Shown here in pieces: positions 46,377 to 56,470 of a stretch of DNA of 64,000 nt. Position numbers and translations under genes: made by a program. The stretch covers positions 1,922,001-1,986,000 of the forward strand of contig SMLU01000001.1 of NCBI GenBank assembly GCA_007859745.1. The letters are read 5' to 3'. Every line of letters begins with the position of its first letter. The stretch's first letter is position 1. A model generated the notes under the pieces. That model saw nothing but the letters and a program-made list of their open reading frames with translations, made no database searches and was not told where the DNA came from. This DNA is from Phycisphaerae bacterium RAS1. GTDB taxonomy: Bacteria > Planctomycetota > Phycisphaerae > UBA1845 > Fen-1342.

Positions 46377-46413
46377 TCTCCCCAAAACGTCCCCGGGCTT
46401 TACAATCAGCGGC

Positions 46414-47136
46414 ATGAGCGACACGCACACGCCTGGCGGACCGACACCCGCCGGCGCTCCGGCGGATTTCGAGCTGATTCCGACGCGCTTGGGCTACGAT
46501 CGCTGGGCCGCGATCTACGACGACGAGGACAATCCGCTCGTCGAGCTCGAATTCGGCCCCTTCGGTGAGCTGCTGGGCGACGTGCGCGGCTTGCAGGTTC
46601 TGGATGTCGGCTGCGGAACCGGCCGGCACGCACTGCGGGCCGCCTCGCTGGGCGCTTGCGTGACCGGCGTGGATTTTTCGAGCGAGATGCTGCGCCGGGC
46701 GCAGGCCAAGCCCGGCGGCGGCGACGTCCGCTGGGTCTCGCACGATCTGGAAACACCCCTTCCATTTGACAGCCACGCGTTCCACCGGGTGACCAGCGCC
46801 CTGGTCATCGATCACATCGGCAACCTGGCGGCGTACATGGCCGAGATGCGGCGCGTCTGCCGGCCGGACGGCTTCGTGCTGCTTTCCGTGCTGCATCCGG
46901 CGATGATGCTGCGCGGCGTGCGGGCGCGATTCACCGATCCGGCGACCGGGCGGCAGGTGCGGCCGGACAGTCATCCTCACCAGATCAGCGATTACATCAT
47001 GGGGGCGGTGCGGGGAGGGTTGCGAGTGGACTGGATGAGCGAGCACACGATCGATCGCGCGATGGCGGCCCGGTCGGAGCGGGCGGCGCGGTACGAGGGG
47101 TGGCCGGTGCTGTTGATGCTTCGCTTGCGGCCGTAG
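46414..47136 (+). CDS. Class I SAM-dependent methyltransferase
   Basis: A 240-residue protein with the SAM motif I VLDVGCGTGRHAL (about 65-77), motif II GVDFSSEML and an SHDLETPLPF segment. RMAEMRRVCRPDGFVLLSVL corresponds to the post-I/motif III region. It is UbiE/BioC-like in layout; the substrate is unknown. ATG 46414 is chosen over the open frame reaching 46285, which is inside the repeat. Confidence 0.88.
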   Translation: MSDTHTPGGPTPAGAPADFELIPTRLGYDRWAAIYDDEDNPLVELEFGPFGELLGDVRGLQVLDVGCGTGRHALRAASLGACVTGVDFSSEMLRRAQAKPGGGDVRWVSHDLETPLPFDSHAFHRVTSALVIDHIGNLAAYMAEMRRVCRPDGFVLLSVLHPAMMLRGVRARFTDPATGRQVRPDSHPHQISDYIMGAVRGGLRVDWMSEHTIDRAMAARSERAARYEGWPVLLMLRLRP

Positions 47137-47323
47137 ATCAGAGGACCGCCGCGCGCGGGGGGACGGCGGGGGAGTAGCACCGATCGGCCAATGTAAAAAG
47201 AAAATCACGCGCGCAACCCGGTTCTAGCTCTTGAAAAAAAAAAAAGCCGTCGCGGTTACAATACGTCGAAGCGGACATCAGTACTGGCGGCGTGTAGGCG
47301 AACCACGCAGAAAGGCAGAAGTT

Positions 47324-47722
47324 ATGAAACGAACGGGTCTGCTCGACCGAATCGCGGTGTGTGTCTTCCTCGCTGTCGCTCCGCCGTCATTCGCCTGTAT
47401 CTGCGGGAATATCGTCAATGTCACCTGTCCAAGCTGCACAGCCAATCCTGCCGAGTCATGCGTTTGCGATGGCGGAATATGCTCGTTCGATCTTGAGATT
47501 ACCTGCCTGAAGGGCCCGTTTGCAGTGGATCAGGATGACAACGGGCCAACCGTTTGCGTCGACGACATCATGCAGGCTAAGTGTTCGCGCATCAGGGAGT
47601 GTCAGCCGTCGGTGTTCGGTATGCCGTGTGGGGCGACAAACTGGTGCGTCTACACCAATACCAGCTACTACTACTCGAACCGCCTTATTGTTGTTGAAGA
47701 CGAATGCCTCTTCTTCCCGTAG
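47324..47722 (+). CDS. Small cysteine-rich secreted protein
   Basis: A 132-residue protein with a signal peptide (AVCVFLAVAPPSFA). About 14 cysteines follow in 110 residues, many in pairs or close spacing (ACICGN, TCPSCTANPAESCVCDGGIC), ending CLFFP. Disulfide-bonded extracellular product expected; no known family recognised. It is 22 bases upstream of the next gene and may be cotranscribed. A run of 12 A lies at 47234-47245, upstream of the gene. Confidence 0.62.
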   Translation: MKRTGLLDRIAVCVFLAVAPPSFACICGNIVNVTCPSCTANPAESCVCDGGICSFDLEITCLKGPFAVDQDDNGPTVCVDDIMQAKCSRIRECQPSVFGMPCGATNWCVYTNTSYYYSNRLIVVEDECLFFP

Positions 47723-47744
47723 CGCGCCGCGCAGGGGACCTTTC

Positions 47745-49169
47745 ATGACCGCGCGATCCGCCCTCTTCCTGGCTCTGGCTGTCGTACGATCGGCCTTCTC
47801 GCAGTCTGGGGGCGAGATCCCTGCGGCCTTGGGTCGACTCGAGGAGGCACGGCAGTCGCTCCGGAGCGGCGACGTATCCTGGAGCCGCACCTCGCGCGCG
47901 CAGCCGGGGCGCGAGTGCCGCTTCCAGAGCCGCTACGCGGCAAACGGCGATCGGTTATTCGAGGAGCGCGGCGATCAACAGGGGTGGGTTGCGTGGCCGC
48001 GCGGCGCTGAAAAGCCGCTGCACAAGTTCCCGACGCTGTACATGCTGAATGCCGACGGCGTCTGGCGGTTTGCGGAAACGAGCCTGTCGTGCGACTTCTG
48101 GCGCGAGGTCGATGAAGGGCTTCCCGCGGATGAGGGTGAGCCGAAGCCGGGGAGGGAAGATTTCGTAGACATCCGCTGGGTCGGGCTCTGTCCGGCGTCC
48201 GGCGCCGACCTTTTGGACAGCCCTTCTTTTCTGCGGCGAGCGCGGCTGGGCGCCGACGCGCCCACGGCGCCGCACCGCGAATGGACGGAGCGGCGGGTGG
48301 GCGACAGAATCGAAGTGACGGCCAAAGCGGTGGATGGCGCTCGGCTCACCTGGCTGATAGACCCGGCGCGCGGCTGGAACGCCGTGCGGATTACATCGGA
48401 ATCGGCCGATGGGAAGGCGCGTCTGGCTTGCGATTGCGAAGTTCGGGAGATGAATGGAACGTGGTTTCCCGCGGAAGTGCGATACTCTGCGAACGGGGAA
48501 GTCTATGAACGCATCGTCGTTCGCGAGGCGCGGTTTAATCACGCGGAAGACGCGGCGTCATTCACGGGCAAAGAACTCAAGCTCACGGCGGGCGTCAACA
48601 TCGTCCCACAGAACTTCCGCTTGACGAACCGCTACTCGGGTCGTCTTTTCTGGAACGGGGACGCGGTCGTTGAAGGAGAGGAGTGGTTTGCAGATTTGAG
48701 GGCCGGGCGGCGAAAGCGCGGCCCGGTGCTCGAGGCGAAGCTGCGAGGCGAGCATAGCCCGTACATGACGACCGAACAGATCAGGAACTGGGAGATCCAG
48801 AGCAAGGAACTCATCTACACCACCCACACGCACGGGGTTGTATCCTCGTGGGAACGATACACCTTGGACTTTATCCGGCGCTTTGCGCTCGACCGGGAGC
48901 AGTCCGAGGCCGCCAAGTTTGTACTCTGGGACTGCCAAGCGCAGGCACAGGAATATCTAAACGAACACGGCGACAAGATCATGGAGGCGGCTCGCGGATT
49001 CTATGATCCTCGCGAAGGTCCCGGCGGGGCCTCGAAGGCGCGCGAGAAGCTTGAAGCCCTGCGGGCGCCGCTCGACAAGATTTTCGAAAGGCAATTGAAG
49101 CCGCGACTCGACGCAATCCCTACGCGAAAGCAGCGCAGAGAAGCCGAGACCCAGCCCGCGAAACCGTGA
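47745..49169 (+). CDS. Exported protein of unknown function
   Basis: A 474-residue protein with a signal peptide (ALFLALAVVRSAFSQ) and AGGGGA-like ribosome-binding site. The first 300 residues alternate beta strands (LFEERGDQQGWV, ADGVWRFAETSL, VGDRIEVTAKAVDGARLTWL) in a pattern reminiscent of LolA-like lipoprotein carriers. The C-terminal part is helical and ends in a basic tail (RKQRREAETQPAKP). The family is not recognised, and the LolA likeness is only a fold guess. Confidence 0.65.
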   Translation: MTARSALFLALAVVRSAFSQSGGEIPAALGRLEEARQSLRSGDVSWSRTSRAQPGRECRFQSRYAANGDRLFEERGDQQGWVAWPRGAEKPLHKFPTLYMLNADGVWRFAETSLSCDFWREVDEGLPADEGEPKPGREDFVDIRWVGLCPASGADLLDSPSFLRRARLGADAPTAPHREWTERRVGDRIEVTAKAVDGARLTWLIDPARGWNAVRITSESADGKARLACDCEVREMNGTWFPAEVRYSANGEVYERIVVREARFNHAEDAASFTGKELKLTAGVNIVPQNFRLTNRYSGRLFWNGDAVVEGEEWFADLRAGRRKRGPVLEAKLRGEHSPYMTTEQIRNWEIQSKELIYTTHTHGVVSSWERYTLDFIRRFALDREQSEAAKFVLWDCQAQAQEYLNEHGDKIMEAARGFYDPREGPGGASKAREKLEALRAPLDKIFERQLKPRLDAIPTRKQRREAETQPAKP

Positions 49170-49201
49170 CGCAACGAGATTTCGACGGCCCCACTTTGAG
49201 G

Positions 49202-50254
49202 TTACTTCAACTTCTCGCGCAGTTCCGCCAACTCTTTTTCCAGCCGCCGCACGGTTTCATTCAGGTCGCCGAGGCGCGCGACGTAGGCCACTTGCCGGCG
49301 CATGTCGCGGATGGGGATGGCGGGCTGGCCCAGGACGGTTTCACCTTCGGGGACGTTGTTGGTGACGCCGGCCTTGGCGCCGACGGTGGCCTTATCGCCG
49401 ATGCGAATATGGCCGACGACGCCGGCCTGCCCGGCGAGCGTGACGTGATTGCCGACGGAAACGGAGCCGGCGATTCCGACCTGCGCGACGAGCAGGCAGT
49501 CTTCACCCACCTGTGTGCCGTGACCGATGGCGATCAGGTTGCTCATCTTCGTGCCGCGGGCGATTCGTGTGCGGCCGAGCGTGGCGCGGTCGATGCAGCA
49601 ATTCGCGCCGATCTCGACGTCGTCGCCCAACTCGACAATCCCGATCTGCGGAATCTTCGCCCAGCGGCCCTCAAACGGGGCGTAACCCAGGCCGTCGTTG
49701 CCGATCACCGTGCCGGCGTGAATCGTGACGCGGTCGCCCAGGATGCAGTCGTCATAGATCACGACGTTCGGATAGAGGAGCACATGGTGTCCGATGCGGC
49801 AGCGCGGGCCGATGTAGCAGCCGGGGTAGATCACCGCGTGGTCGCCGATCTGCGCGTCTTCGTCGATTGTCGCGCCGGGGTAGATCAACGCGTTTTCGCC
49901 GATGCGGGCGCTGGCGGCGATCTGCGGCGGGGCGCGCGTCGGCTCCGGCTTGCGATGGCGGCGGTAGCCGTGCAGGGTCACGATCAGCACGGTGATGGCG
50001 GCGTAGGGATCGTCCACGCAGATGCGGGCCAGGTGCGGCGGCGCTTCGACGTCGGGCTTGATGACGACGGCGGACGCCCGCGTCGTCTGCAGCAGCTTTA
50101 GATACTTGGGGTTGGAGAGGAATGTGATCTGCCCCTCGCCGGCCTCCTCCAGCGTGGCGACCGAACGAATCAGCGTATCGCCGCGGCCGGCCAGCCGCGG
50201 GCGCATCTGGTAGCGTTCGAGGGCGCTGCAAAGATCGGCGAGGGTTCCGGGCAT
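49202..50254 (-). CDS. lpxD: UDP-3-O-acylglucosamine N-acyltransferase
   Basis: A 350-residue lipid A enzyme that N-acylates UDP-3-O-acyl-glucosamine. The N-terminal uridine-binding domain (GQITFLSNPKYLKLL) precedes a left-handed beta-helix of hexapeptide repeats (IGENALIYPGATIDEDAQIG...). The catalytic histidine is in AIGHGTQVG (about H245), with a C-terminal coiled helix. With kdsA and lnt it shows an outer membrane with lipid A. Confidence 0.95.
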   Translation of the reverse strand: MPGTLADLCSALERYQMRPRLAGRGDTLIRSVATLEEAGEGQITFLSNPKYLKLLQTTRASAVVIKPDVEAPPHLARICVDDPYAAITVLIVTLHGYRRHRKPEPTRAPPQIAASARIGENALIYPGATIDEDAQIGDHAVIYPGCYIGPRCRIGHHVLLYPNVVIYDDCILGDRVTIHAGTVIGNDGLGYAPFEGRWAKIPQIGIVELGDDVEIGANCCIDRATLGRTRIARGTKMSNLIAIGHGTQVGEDCLLVAQVGIAGSVSVGNHVTLAGQAGVVGHIRIGDKATVGAKAGVTNNVPEGETVLGQPAIPIRDMRRQVAYVARLGDLNETVRRLEKELAELREKLK

Positions 50255-50313
50255 CTGGATTCGGGCAGTTTACGGGCGGCGGGCGCGGCACGCAAAGCGG
50301 CGCTCGCGGGCGG

Positions 50314-50868
<555 letters not shown>

Positions 50869-50934
50869 GGGCGCAGTCGTACCGATGCGGGGCTCGCGCT
50901 GCAAGCGCGGTCGCGGCGGCGAGCGCTGCGGTCG

Positions 50935-50992
50935 GAACGCGACGCGCGAGCGAGCGCATGTCGCGGCGTGCGCTCGCTGGCGCTTCGCGTTC
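50935..50992. repeat. Imperfect inverted repeat of the 32056 family
   Basis: GAACGCGACGCGCGAGCGAG at the left and CGCTCGCTGGCGCTTCGCGT then TC at the right form a diverged hairpin. It sits between the macrodomain gene and the next leftward gene. Confidence 0.75.
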
Positions 50993-51023
50993 TGAAATGC
51001 GGCGCCAACTCGCGCACGCTGGT

Positions 51024-53261
51024 TCAGCGGACGACGGCGCGGGCCGCGGAGAAGGTCGCCTGGGGGTTCACGAGGTTGGCCATCTCAAGGTAGATGCGCC
51101 CGCTCGCCGTGACGCGGACCACGCCCGGGCCGGCGCTGGTGACGCCCAGGGAGTACTCGCGCCAGTCGTAGCCGCTCACGTCCGCCGCGCTGACGCCGTC
51201 AAGATAGAGCTCGACGGTTCGGCCGAGTTCGACCGGCCAGAGCGAAACGAAGCGTTTTCCACTGGCGAGCGGCTCGCTGACGAAGGCGCGCACGGAGTCG
51301 CTGCCCGCGCCGACCGGCAGCAGCGACACCGGCAGCAGGTGAAACACGCCGCTGGCCGCCTCGCGGAAGAGCATGTAGTCGCGCGCGCGGCGGGCGGCGG
51401 AACGCACGCTCTCTGGAAAGTACCCGCTGAGGCGAAGTTGCTCGTAGAGCGCCATCAACTTCAGATTGGCGTCGCGGTGCGGCCAGACATTGAACCGGTC
51501 CATGCGCGCCAGCATGACGACCGGGGCCTCCCAGGCCACGCTCTTGGCGAGCAGATACTCGAAGTCATCCGGCCGTACGTGCTCGGTCGTGTTGGCGGGC
51601 GAAGCGATCATCGCCCAGCCGAGCTGCTTTTCCACGAACGGATCGAAGGGCGCGTTCATGAACGCGACGTTGCGGTCCACTTCGCCCTTGAAAGGCTCCG
51701 ACCAGTGGAAGTCGATCTGGCCGGCGACCGCCACCAGCGGGAAGGCCCACACCCCGGTCCCGAGCGACGACTCCATCCAGGCCGGCTTGGCGGCGACGGC
51801 GTCGTACATGCCGTTCAGCAGCACGCCGAGCGTGTAGTCATGCGGCGACTCGCTGTGCTCGACGGCGTCGCAGTAGATGTAGTCAAAGCCGAGCGCATCC
51901 ATGAGCACGGCGCTGGCGCGGGCGTGCTCGGCGGCGCCGCCGCTGGCGATGTCCCACTGGTAGGCGTACTCGGCCAGGGACGGAACCAGGTGCTGAATCG
52001 CGGCGCCGGCGAGGGCGTCCTGCGGTCCCAGGGCGCCGGCCGATCCGGTCTGGTTCTTGGCGCGAACGAAGGGGCCGACGAAACCGTAAGGCGGTGCGTC
52101 GGTCTTGAGCGCGGCGTACTGAATGATCTCGCGGCCGATGACGATGTCGCGGTTTCCGTCGTCCAGCGGCCAGCCGGCCGGCGATTCGGTGGTCTGAATC
52201 AGTCCATCCGTCTGCGAAGCGGGCAGGTCGGCGGCCAACACGACGGAGCGGTCGCGTCGCAGGCCGGCATGAGCGCCGGGCGCGACGTAGGCGAGGGAGT
52301 TCTTGACGCACTGAGTCGGGAAGACGTGTGCGCCGACGACGATACCCTCGGCTTTCAGACTGTCGATCCAGCTTCGCAGGTTGGCGGTCGATCCCCAGCT
52401 TGGCTGGACCTCCGACGGTTGCCGCGAGTCCTGCCAGAGCGGCTGGTGCAGCAGGACGCGGCCGACGCCGGCGTCCAGCGTGAGCTGCAGCGCGGCGTTC
52501 CGCTCGCTGTAGAGCATCTGGTCCCAGAACATGCAGGAGCGCTGCAGGGCCGGGTGCTGGCGGGCCGCGACGCCGATCGGCACGCCCTCGTTCACCTCGA
52601 CTGAGCTGACGCGCGCCAAGAGCGCCGCGCGATCGAGCGGGGCCGCGAAGAGCGCGGCTTTCCGGCCGGCGAACGAGACGGGCGTCGGGTAGGCGCGCGT
52701 GCGGTAGGCCGTCGCCCACAGGTATCCGCCGGCGCCCGCGGGGCCGACCTGCACGTCGGTCCAGCGATCGAGCGGCATGAGCCCGAGGTAGCGTCCGACG
52801 CCGCCGTCTTCGTAGCGGAGGAACCGCCACACGGCGCCGTCGAGCGAGTTGGCGGTCTCGATCGTCACGAAGCGGAACTCATCCACGTTGGCGTCGCCGG
52901 TGATGCTCTCCAGTTGGATGAGCAGGTGATCCGTGTGAGGCGTGATGCGGATGGTCGCGGTCGGAGTGGAGAAGAGCGAGCCGAATGAATAGGTGAGCTG
53001 CTCCCCGCTGTAGGAGAAGCCGGTGGGCTCGTGAAAGACGTTATTGCGTTTGGCGTAGCACAGGTACTTCCGGTAGGTGGCGATGTTGGTCTTGATTCGC
53101 TCGCGGCTTACTTCGCGATCGACGATCGACGAGACGCGGCCCTGGTCATCGATGCCCAGCGAGACGGTGGAGCACTGGTAGGTGGGGGCGAGCGATCGCG
53201 CCGGCAGCAGAAGCAGCCCCGCGACAACCGCCGACCAGAACATCCACGTGCGAGAACGCAT
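51024..53261 (-). CDS. Large exported protein, glycoside-hydrolase-like
   Basis: A 745-residue protein with a signal peptide ([17 protein letters not shown]). A beta-sandwich-like N-terminal half is followed by a segment with barrel-like features around 330-560 ([41 protein letters not shown]) and a C-terminal beta domain. The acidic DYIYCDAVE strand end is suggestive of a catalytic barrel, but no specific family was identified. A secreted carbohydrate-active role is inference. Confidence 0.62.
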   Translation of the reverse strand: MRSRTWMFWSAVVAGLLLLPARSLAPTYQCSTVSLGIDDQGRVSSIVDREVSRERIKTNIATYRKYLCYAKRNNVFHEPTGFSYSGEQLTYSFGSLFSTPTATIRITPHTDHLLIQLESITGDANVDEFRFVTIETANSLDGAVWRFLRYEDGGVGRYLGLMPLDRWTDVQVGPAGAGGYLWATAYRTRAYPTPVSFAGRKAALFAAPLDRAALLARVSSVEVNEGVPIGVAARQHPALQRSCMFWDQMLYSERNAALQLTLDAGVGRVLLHQPLWQDSRQPSEVQPSWGSTANLRSWIDSLKAEGIVVGAHVFPTQCVKNSLAYVAPGAHAGLRRDRSVVLAADLPASQTDGLIQTTESPAGWPLDDGNRDIVIGREIIQYAALKTDAPPYGFVGPFVRAKNQTGSAGALGPQDALAGAAIQHLVPSLAEYAYQWDIASGGAAEHARASAVLMDALGFDYIYCDAVEHSESPHDYTLGVLLNGMYDAVAAKPAWMESSLGTGVWAFPLVAVAGQIDFHWSEPFKGEVDRNVAFMNAPFDPFVEKQLGWAMIASPANTTEHVRPDDFEYLLAKSVAWEAPVVMLARMDRFNVWPHRDANLKLMALYEQLRLSGYFPESVRSAARRARDYMLFREAASGVFHLLPVSLLPVGAGSDSVRAFVSEPLASGKRFVSLWPVELGRTVELYLDGVSAADVSGYDWREYSLGVTSAGPGVVRVTASGRIYLEMANLVNPQATFSAARAVVR

Positions 53262-53277
53262 CGAATCTCTCCGTCGT

Positions 53278-54744
53278 TCACGGCAAACGCGCCAGCCAGC
53301 CTTCCGCGTCGCCGGCCGGGTTGACGCCGTAGCCGATGACGACGTGACCGTCCGGGGAGACGGCGGTCGCGCCGCGCAGCCGCCAGGTCACGAGCGAGAC
53401 GTACTCATCCTGAAGCACTTGGTCGACGCGCCGCATGCCGCGGGCTTCATCCCAGACGAACGCCACGAAGCCGTCCGCCGATGCCGCCGTTCCGACGACG
53501 ACTGCACCGCTCGCGGAAACGCCGGTCGCGAGGCTGTATTCGTCGCCGCCGCTGATTTCGCCGAGCGAACGCATGCCGGCGGCGGCGGTCCAGATGAAGG
53601 CCCGCTCACCAGCCTCGCTGTCGCTCACGCCGACGATCGCGCCGCCGTCCCAGCTTACCGCGGTCGCGCGGCTGAAGGCGCCGCCGGGAAGCGTGCCCAA
53701 TGAGACCGCCGCGCCGGACGAGTTCCAGCGGACTGCCCGCTCTCCCTCGGCCGACGTTCCAAAGCCGACGATCGTCAGTCCATCCGCCGAGACGGCCGTC
53801 GCGCCGCTGCTGAAGGCGCCGCCGGGCAGGTCGCCCAGAGCGGTCATTCCGGCGACGCTCGACCAGCGAAAGGCCTCCGTGCCGTTTGCGGACGCGGAAC
53901 TTCCCACGACCACGGCGCCACGGGCCGACGTGCCGAACGCGACGCTTGAAAACGCGCCGCCAGGCAGGTCGCCCAGGCCGACCATTCCATCGGCGGCGGA
54001 GCGGCGAAACGCCTCGAGACCTGCGGCAGACTTGCTTTGTCCGACGATGACCAGGCCGTCCGAAGACACGCCGTTGGCCGTGGCGTATCGCGACGACGTC
54101 AGCAACTGTCCGATGTCATTGGTCGCGATCGTTGACCAGGTGAGAGCCTTCACGGTTCCACCCACGTCGAACCGCGTCCGACCGATCACGACGCCGCCAT
54201 TGCCCGATAGCCCGTTGGCCGTGCCCAGCGCGAGCGTTCGCGGAATGCCCAGGCCGGCGAGATAGACGCCGGCCGGCGTCAGCGGCGGGTCGCCAACGGC
54301 TGTTTCGCCGTCGATCGGCGGATCGTCATCCACCGGCGGATCAACCGGCGGTGTGTCGTCCGGCGGCGGGTCGCTCGGCGGCGGATCGTCCGAGGGCGGG
54401 TCCACCGGTGGAACAACGGGCGGGTCGCCGCCGCCGGTATTGTCGTTGCTGTTGTTGTCGTTGACGTTCGTATTGTCGTTTCCGGCGGCGGGCGCGGAGT
54501 TGTCGTTCGAATTCGCGTTCCCGCCCGCGGGCTGACCATCCCAGACGTCCAGCGGCGCACCGGAACTCGCGGCTTGCGTGGCGTCATCGCCCCGGACGGT
54601 TTCGCCGGCGACCTGCGTGGAGTCCGGGCAGCCACCCATTCCGGCCAGCAGTCCGAAACCGATAACGGCGGCGGTGACGCAGCGGGCCGTGCAGGCCGAC
54701 AGCCTCGATCCGAATGGGTACAACCGGTGCGTACGCACAATCAC
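53278..54744 (-). CDS. HAF-repeat lipoprotein
   Basis: A 488-residue protein with lipobox-like LLAGMGGC (about 33-40). An Asn/Asp-rich linker (NSNDNSAPAAGNDNTNVNDN) leads to a Pro/Asp-rich stretch (PPSDDPPPSDPPPDDTPP), then six or more HAF repeats of the form GMVGLGDLPGGAFSSVAFGT / VSADGLTIVGFGTSAEGERA. HAF repeats form a beta-propeller-like extracellular domain of unknown ligand. It resembles planctomycete surface proteins. Confidence 0.86.
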   Translation of the reverse strand: MIVRTHRLYPFGSRLSACTARCVTAAVIGFGLLAGMGGCPDSTQVAGETVRGDDATQAASSGAPLDVWDGQPAGGNANSNDNSAPAAGNDNTNVNDNNSNDNTGGGDPPVVPPVDPPSDDPPPSDPPPDDTPPVDPPVDDDPPIDGETAVGDPPLTPAGVYLAGLGIPRTLALGTANGLSGNGGVVIGRTRFDVGGTVKALTWSTIATNDIGQLLTSSRYATANGVSSDGLVIVGQSKSAAGLEAFRRSAADGMVGLGDLPGGAFSSVAFGTSARGAVVVGSSASANGTEAFRWSSVAGMTALGDLPGGAFSSGATAVSADGLTIVGFGTSAEGERAVRWNSSGAAVSLGTLPGGAFSRATAVSWDGGAIVGVSDSEAGERAFIWTAAAGMRSLGEISGGDEYSLATGVSASGAVVVGTAASADGFVAFVWDEARGMRRVDQVLQDEYVSLVTWRLRGATAVSPDGHVVIGYGVNPAGDAEGWLARLP

Positions 54745-54955
54745 GCCTTTCGCCTGGCACTTGCCACTGACCCCACCTTAAGAAGAAGTGGAAATCGCGG
54801 GCATGGACTTCAAGCGTGATTGAGTGAGGAGATTCACGCAGCATCGTCCGGATTTGCACCCAGCTTCGGCTTGCCGCGGAACAATGCTGAAGAAAATAGA
54901 AAAGTCTCAAAAAGACTGTCAGATGGGCGGGATTCGCGGCTACTCTTTACGCGGT

Positions 54956-55336
54956 TCAGCGCGGCTTCTCATATCGGCCCTGGAATTTCTCAGCCGGGTA
55001 CTTGCGCGCGTTTTTCTCGATCTTCCCGAGCACGGCCCGGCTCACGTCGATTCCCAACGTGTTCGCCAGCGACAGCGAGTAGCAAAGGATGTCCGCCAGC
55101 TCGTCGTTGATCTCGCCGCGCAGCTTGTCGTCCGCCAGCACGCGCGGCAGGTCTTCGCTGCGGACCCACTGGAAATGCTCCATCAGCTCGGCGGCCTCGA
55201 TGGCGATCGACATGGAGAGGTTTTTGGCGTCGTGAAACGGCTCCCACTTCCGCTCGGCGACGAAACGCGCCAGCGCGTCGCGGAGCTGCTGAACGCTGGT
55301 GTGCGCGTCGCCGGCGGCAGCGGGCGGGGTGGGCAC
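54956..55336 (-). CDS. MazG-like nucleotide pyrophosphohydrolase
   Basis: A 126-residue all-alpha NTP pyrophosphohydrolase of the MazG/RS21-C6 type. The metal-binding EAAELMEHF and EINDELADILCY motifs and the preceding RKWEPFHDAKNLSMSI are diagnostic. It probably hydrolyses non-canonical dNTPs. GTG 55336 is one base after the gcvT stop (TGACGTG), making an operon with gcvT; the frame is open further upstream only into gcvT. Confidence 0.88.
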   Translation of the reverse strand: MPTPPAAAGDAHTSVQQLRDALARFVAERKWEPFHDAKNLSMSIAIEAAELMEHFQWVRSEDLPRVLADDKLRGEINDELADILCYSLSLANTLGIDVSRAVLGKIEKNARKYPAEKFQGRYEKPR

Positions 55337-55337
55337 G

Positions 55338-56426
55338 TCAGCTCGCTTTCGCGCGCTTGTAGAACGGCAAGGGCGTGACGACTCCGCTGGCGGCGGTCCC
55401 ACGCAGGTCGAACTCGACCCGCGTGCCCGGCGTGCAGAGCGGGGCGTCGAGCAGGCCCATGGCGATCACCTTGTTGAGCGTCGGGCTTTGCGTTCCGCTG
55501 GTGACGACGCCCACCTCGCGGCCGCTACTCAAGATTTTCGCGCCCTGGCGTGCGATGCGCTTGCCTTCCAGCGAGAACCCCGCCACTTGCCGCCGGGGCG
55601 ACTGCTTCACCTTCGCCAGCACCGGCTGGCCGATGAACTCCTTCGTGAGATCGACGCACCAGGTCTGTCCGGCGGTGATGGAGTCCCAGTCCTCGGTTAA
55701 CTCATGTCCGTAGAGAGGCATCGCAGCTTCCATGCGCAGCGTGTCGCGCGCTCCCAGTCCGGCGGGCTTGATCGGCCGGCCGATTTCCTCGGCGTTGGCG
55801 ATTAGAAGTTGCATCGCCGCAGGGGCCAGGCGGGCCGGGATGACGATCTCAAGCCCGTCCTCGCCGGTGTAACCGCTGCGGAAGATGGTGTAGACCGCGC
55901 CCATGACTTCGCCGGTCTTGAAGTGGTAGCGCTTCAGGTCGTTGACCGGCAGCGGCAGCAGGCGCTGCATGGTGTCGATCGCCTCGGGCCCCTGCACGGC
56001 GACCATCACCGTCTCGAGCGTCAGGTCGCGGATTTCCAGGTCGGCCGGCCGGCGCTTGCCAAACCAGCCGAGCAGCTTTTCGCGGTTCGAGGCGTTCACG
56101 ACCATTCCGAAATAACCGTCGTGCTTTGAGACGATCACGTCGTCCAGAATCCCGCCGTCCTCGCGGCAGACGTGGCTGTAGCGGCTTTGGCCGAGCTTCA
56201 TGTCTCCAATGCGGCGGGTGCAGAGTTTTTCGAGGAACGCTTCGGCCGAGCCGCCCCGGAATTCGAGGCGGCCCATGTGGGAGACGTCGAAGATGGAACA
56301 GTGTTCGCGGGTGTAGTGATGTTCTTCGATGATGCCGGAGTAGACGACCGGCATTTCCCAGCCGGCGAAATCGACGAGCTTGGCGCCGGCGCCGCGGTGG
56401 AAGTCGTGGAGGGCAGTCTTGAGCAT
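55338..56426 (-). CDS. gcvT: Glycine cleavage system aminomethyltransferase T
   Basis: A 362-residue folate-dependent enzyme that moves the methylene of glycine from the H protein to tetrahydrofolate. Motifs: KLVDFAGWEMPVVY, SIFDVSHMGRLEF, RSGYTGEDGLEI, GLGARDTLRMEAAMPLYGHE and GVVTSGTQSPTLNKVIAMG. The P, H and L proteins are not in the window. Confidence 0.95.
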   Translation of the reverse strand: MLKTALHDFHRGAGAKLVDFAGWEMPVVYSGIIEEHHYTREHCSIFDVSHMGRLEFRGGSAEAFLEKLCTRRIGDMKLGQSRYSHVCREDGGILDDVIVSKHDGYFGMVVNASNREKLLGWFGKRRPADLEIRDLTLETVMVAVQGPEAIDTMQRLLPLPVNDLKRYHFKTGEVMGAVYTIFRSGYTGEDGLEIVIPARLAPAAMQLLIANAEEIGRPIKPAGLGARDTLRMEAAMPLYGHELTEDWDSITAGQTWCVDLTKEFIGQPVLAKVKQSPRRQVAGFSLEGKRIARQGAKILSSGREVGVVTSGTQSPTLNKVIAMGLLDAPLCTPGTRVEFDLRGTAASGVVTPLPFYKRAKAS

Positions 56427-56470
56427 GCACGTACGTTACCGCATCTGAGCAGCGCGGGCGAGAAGCTCGC

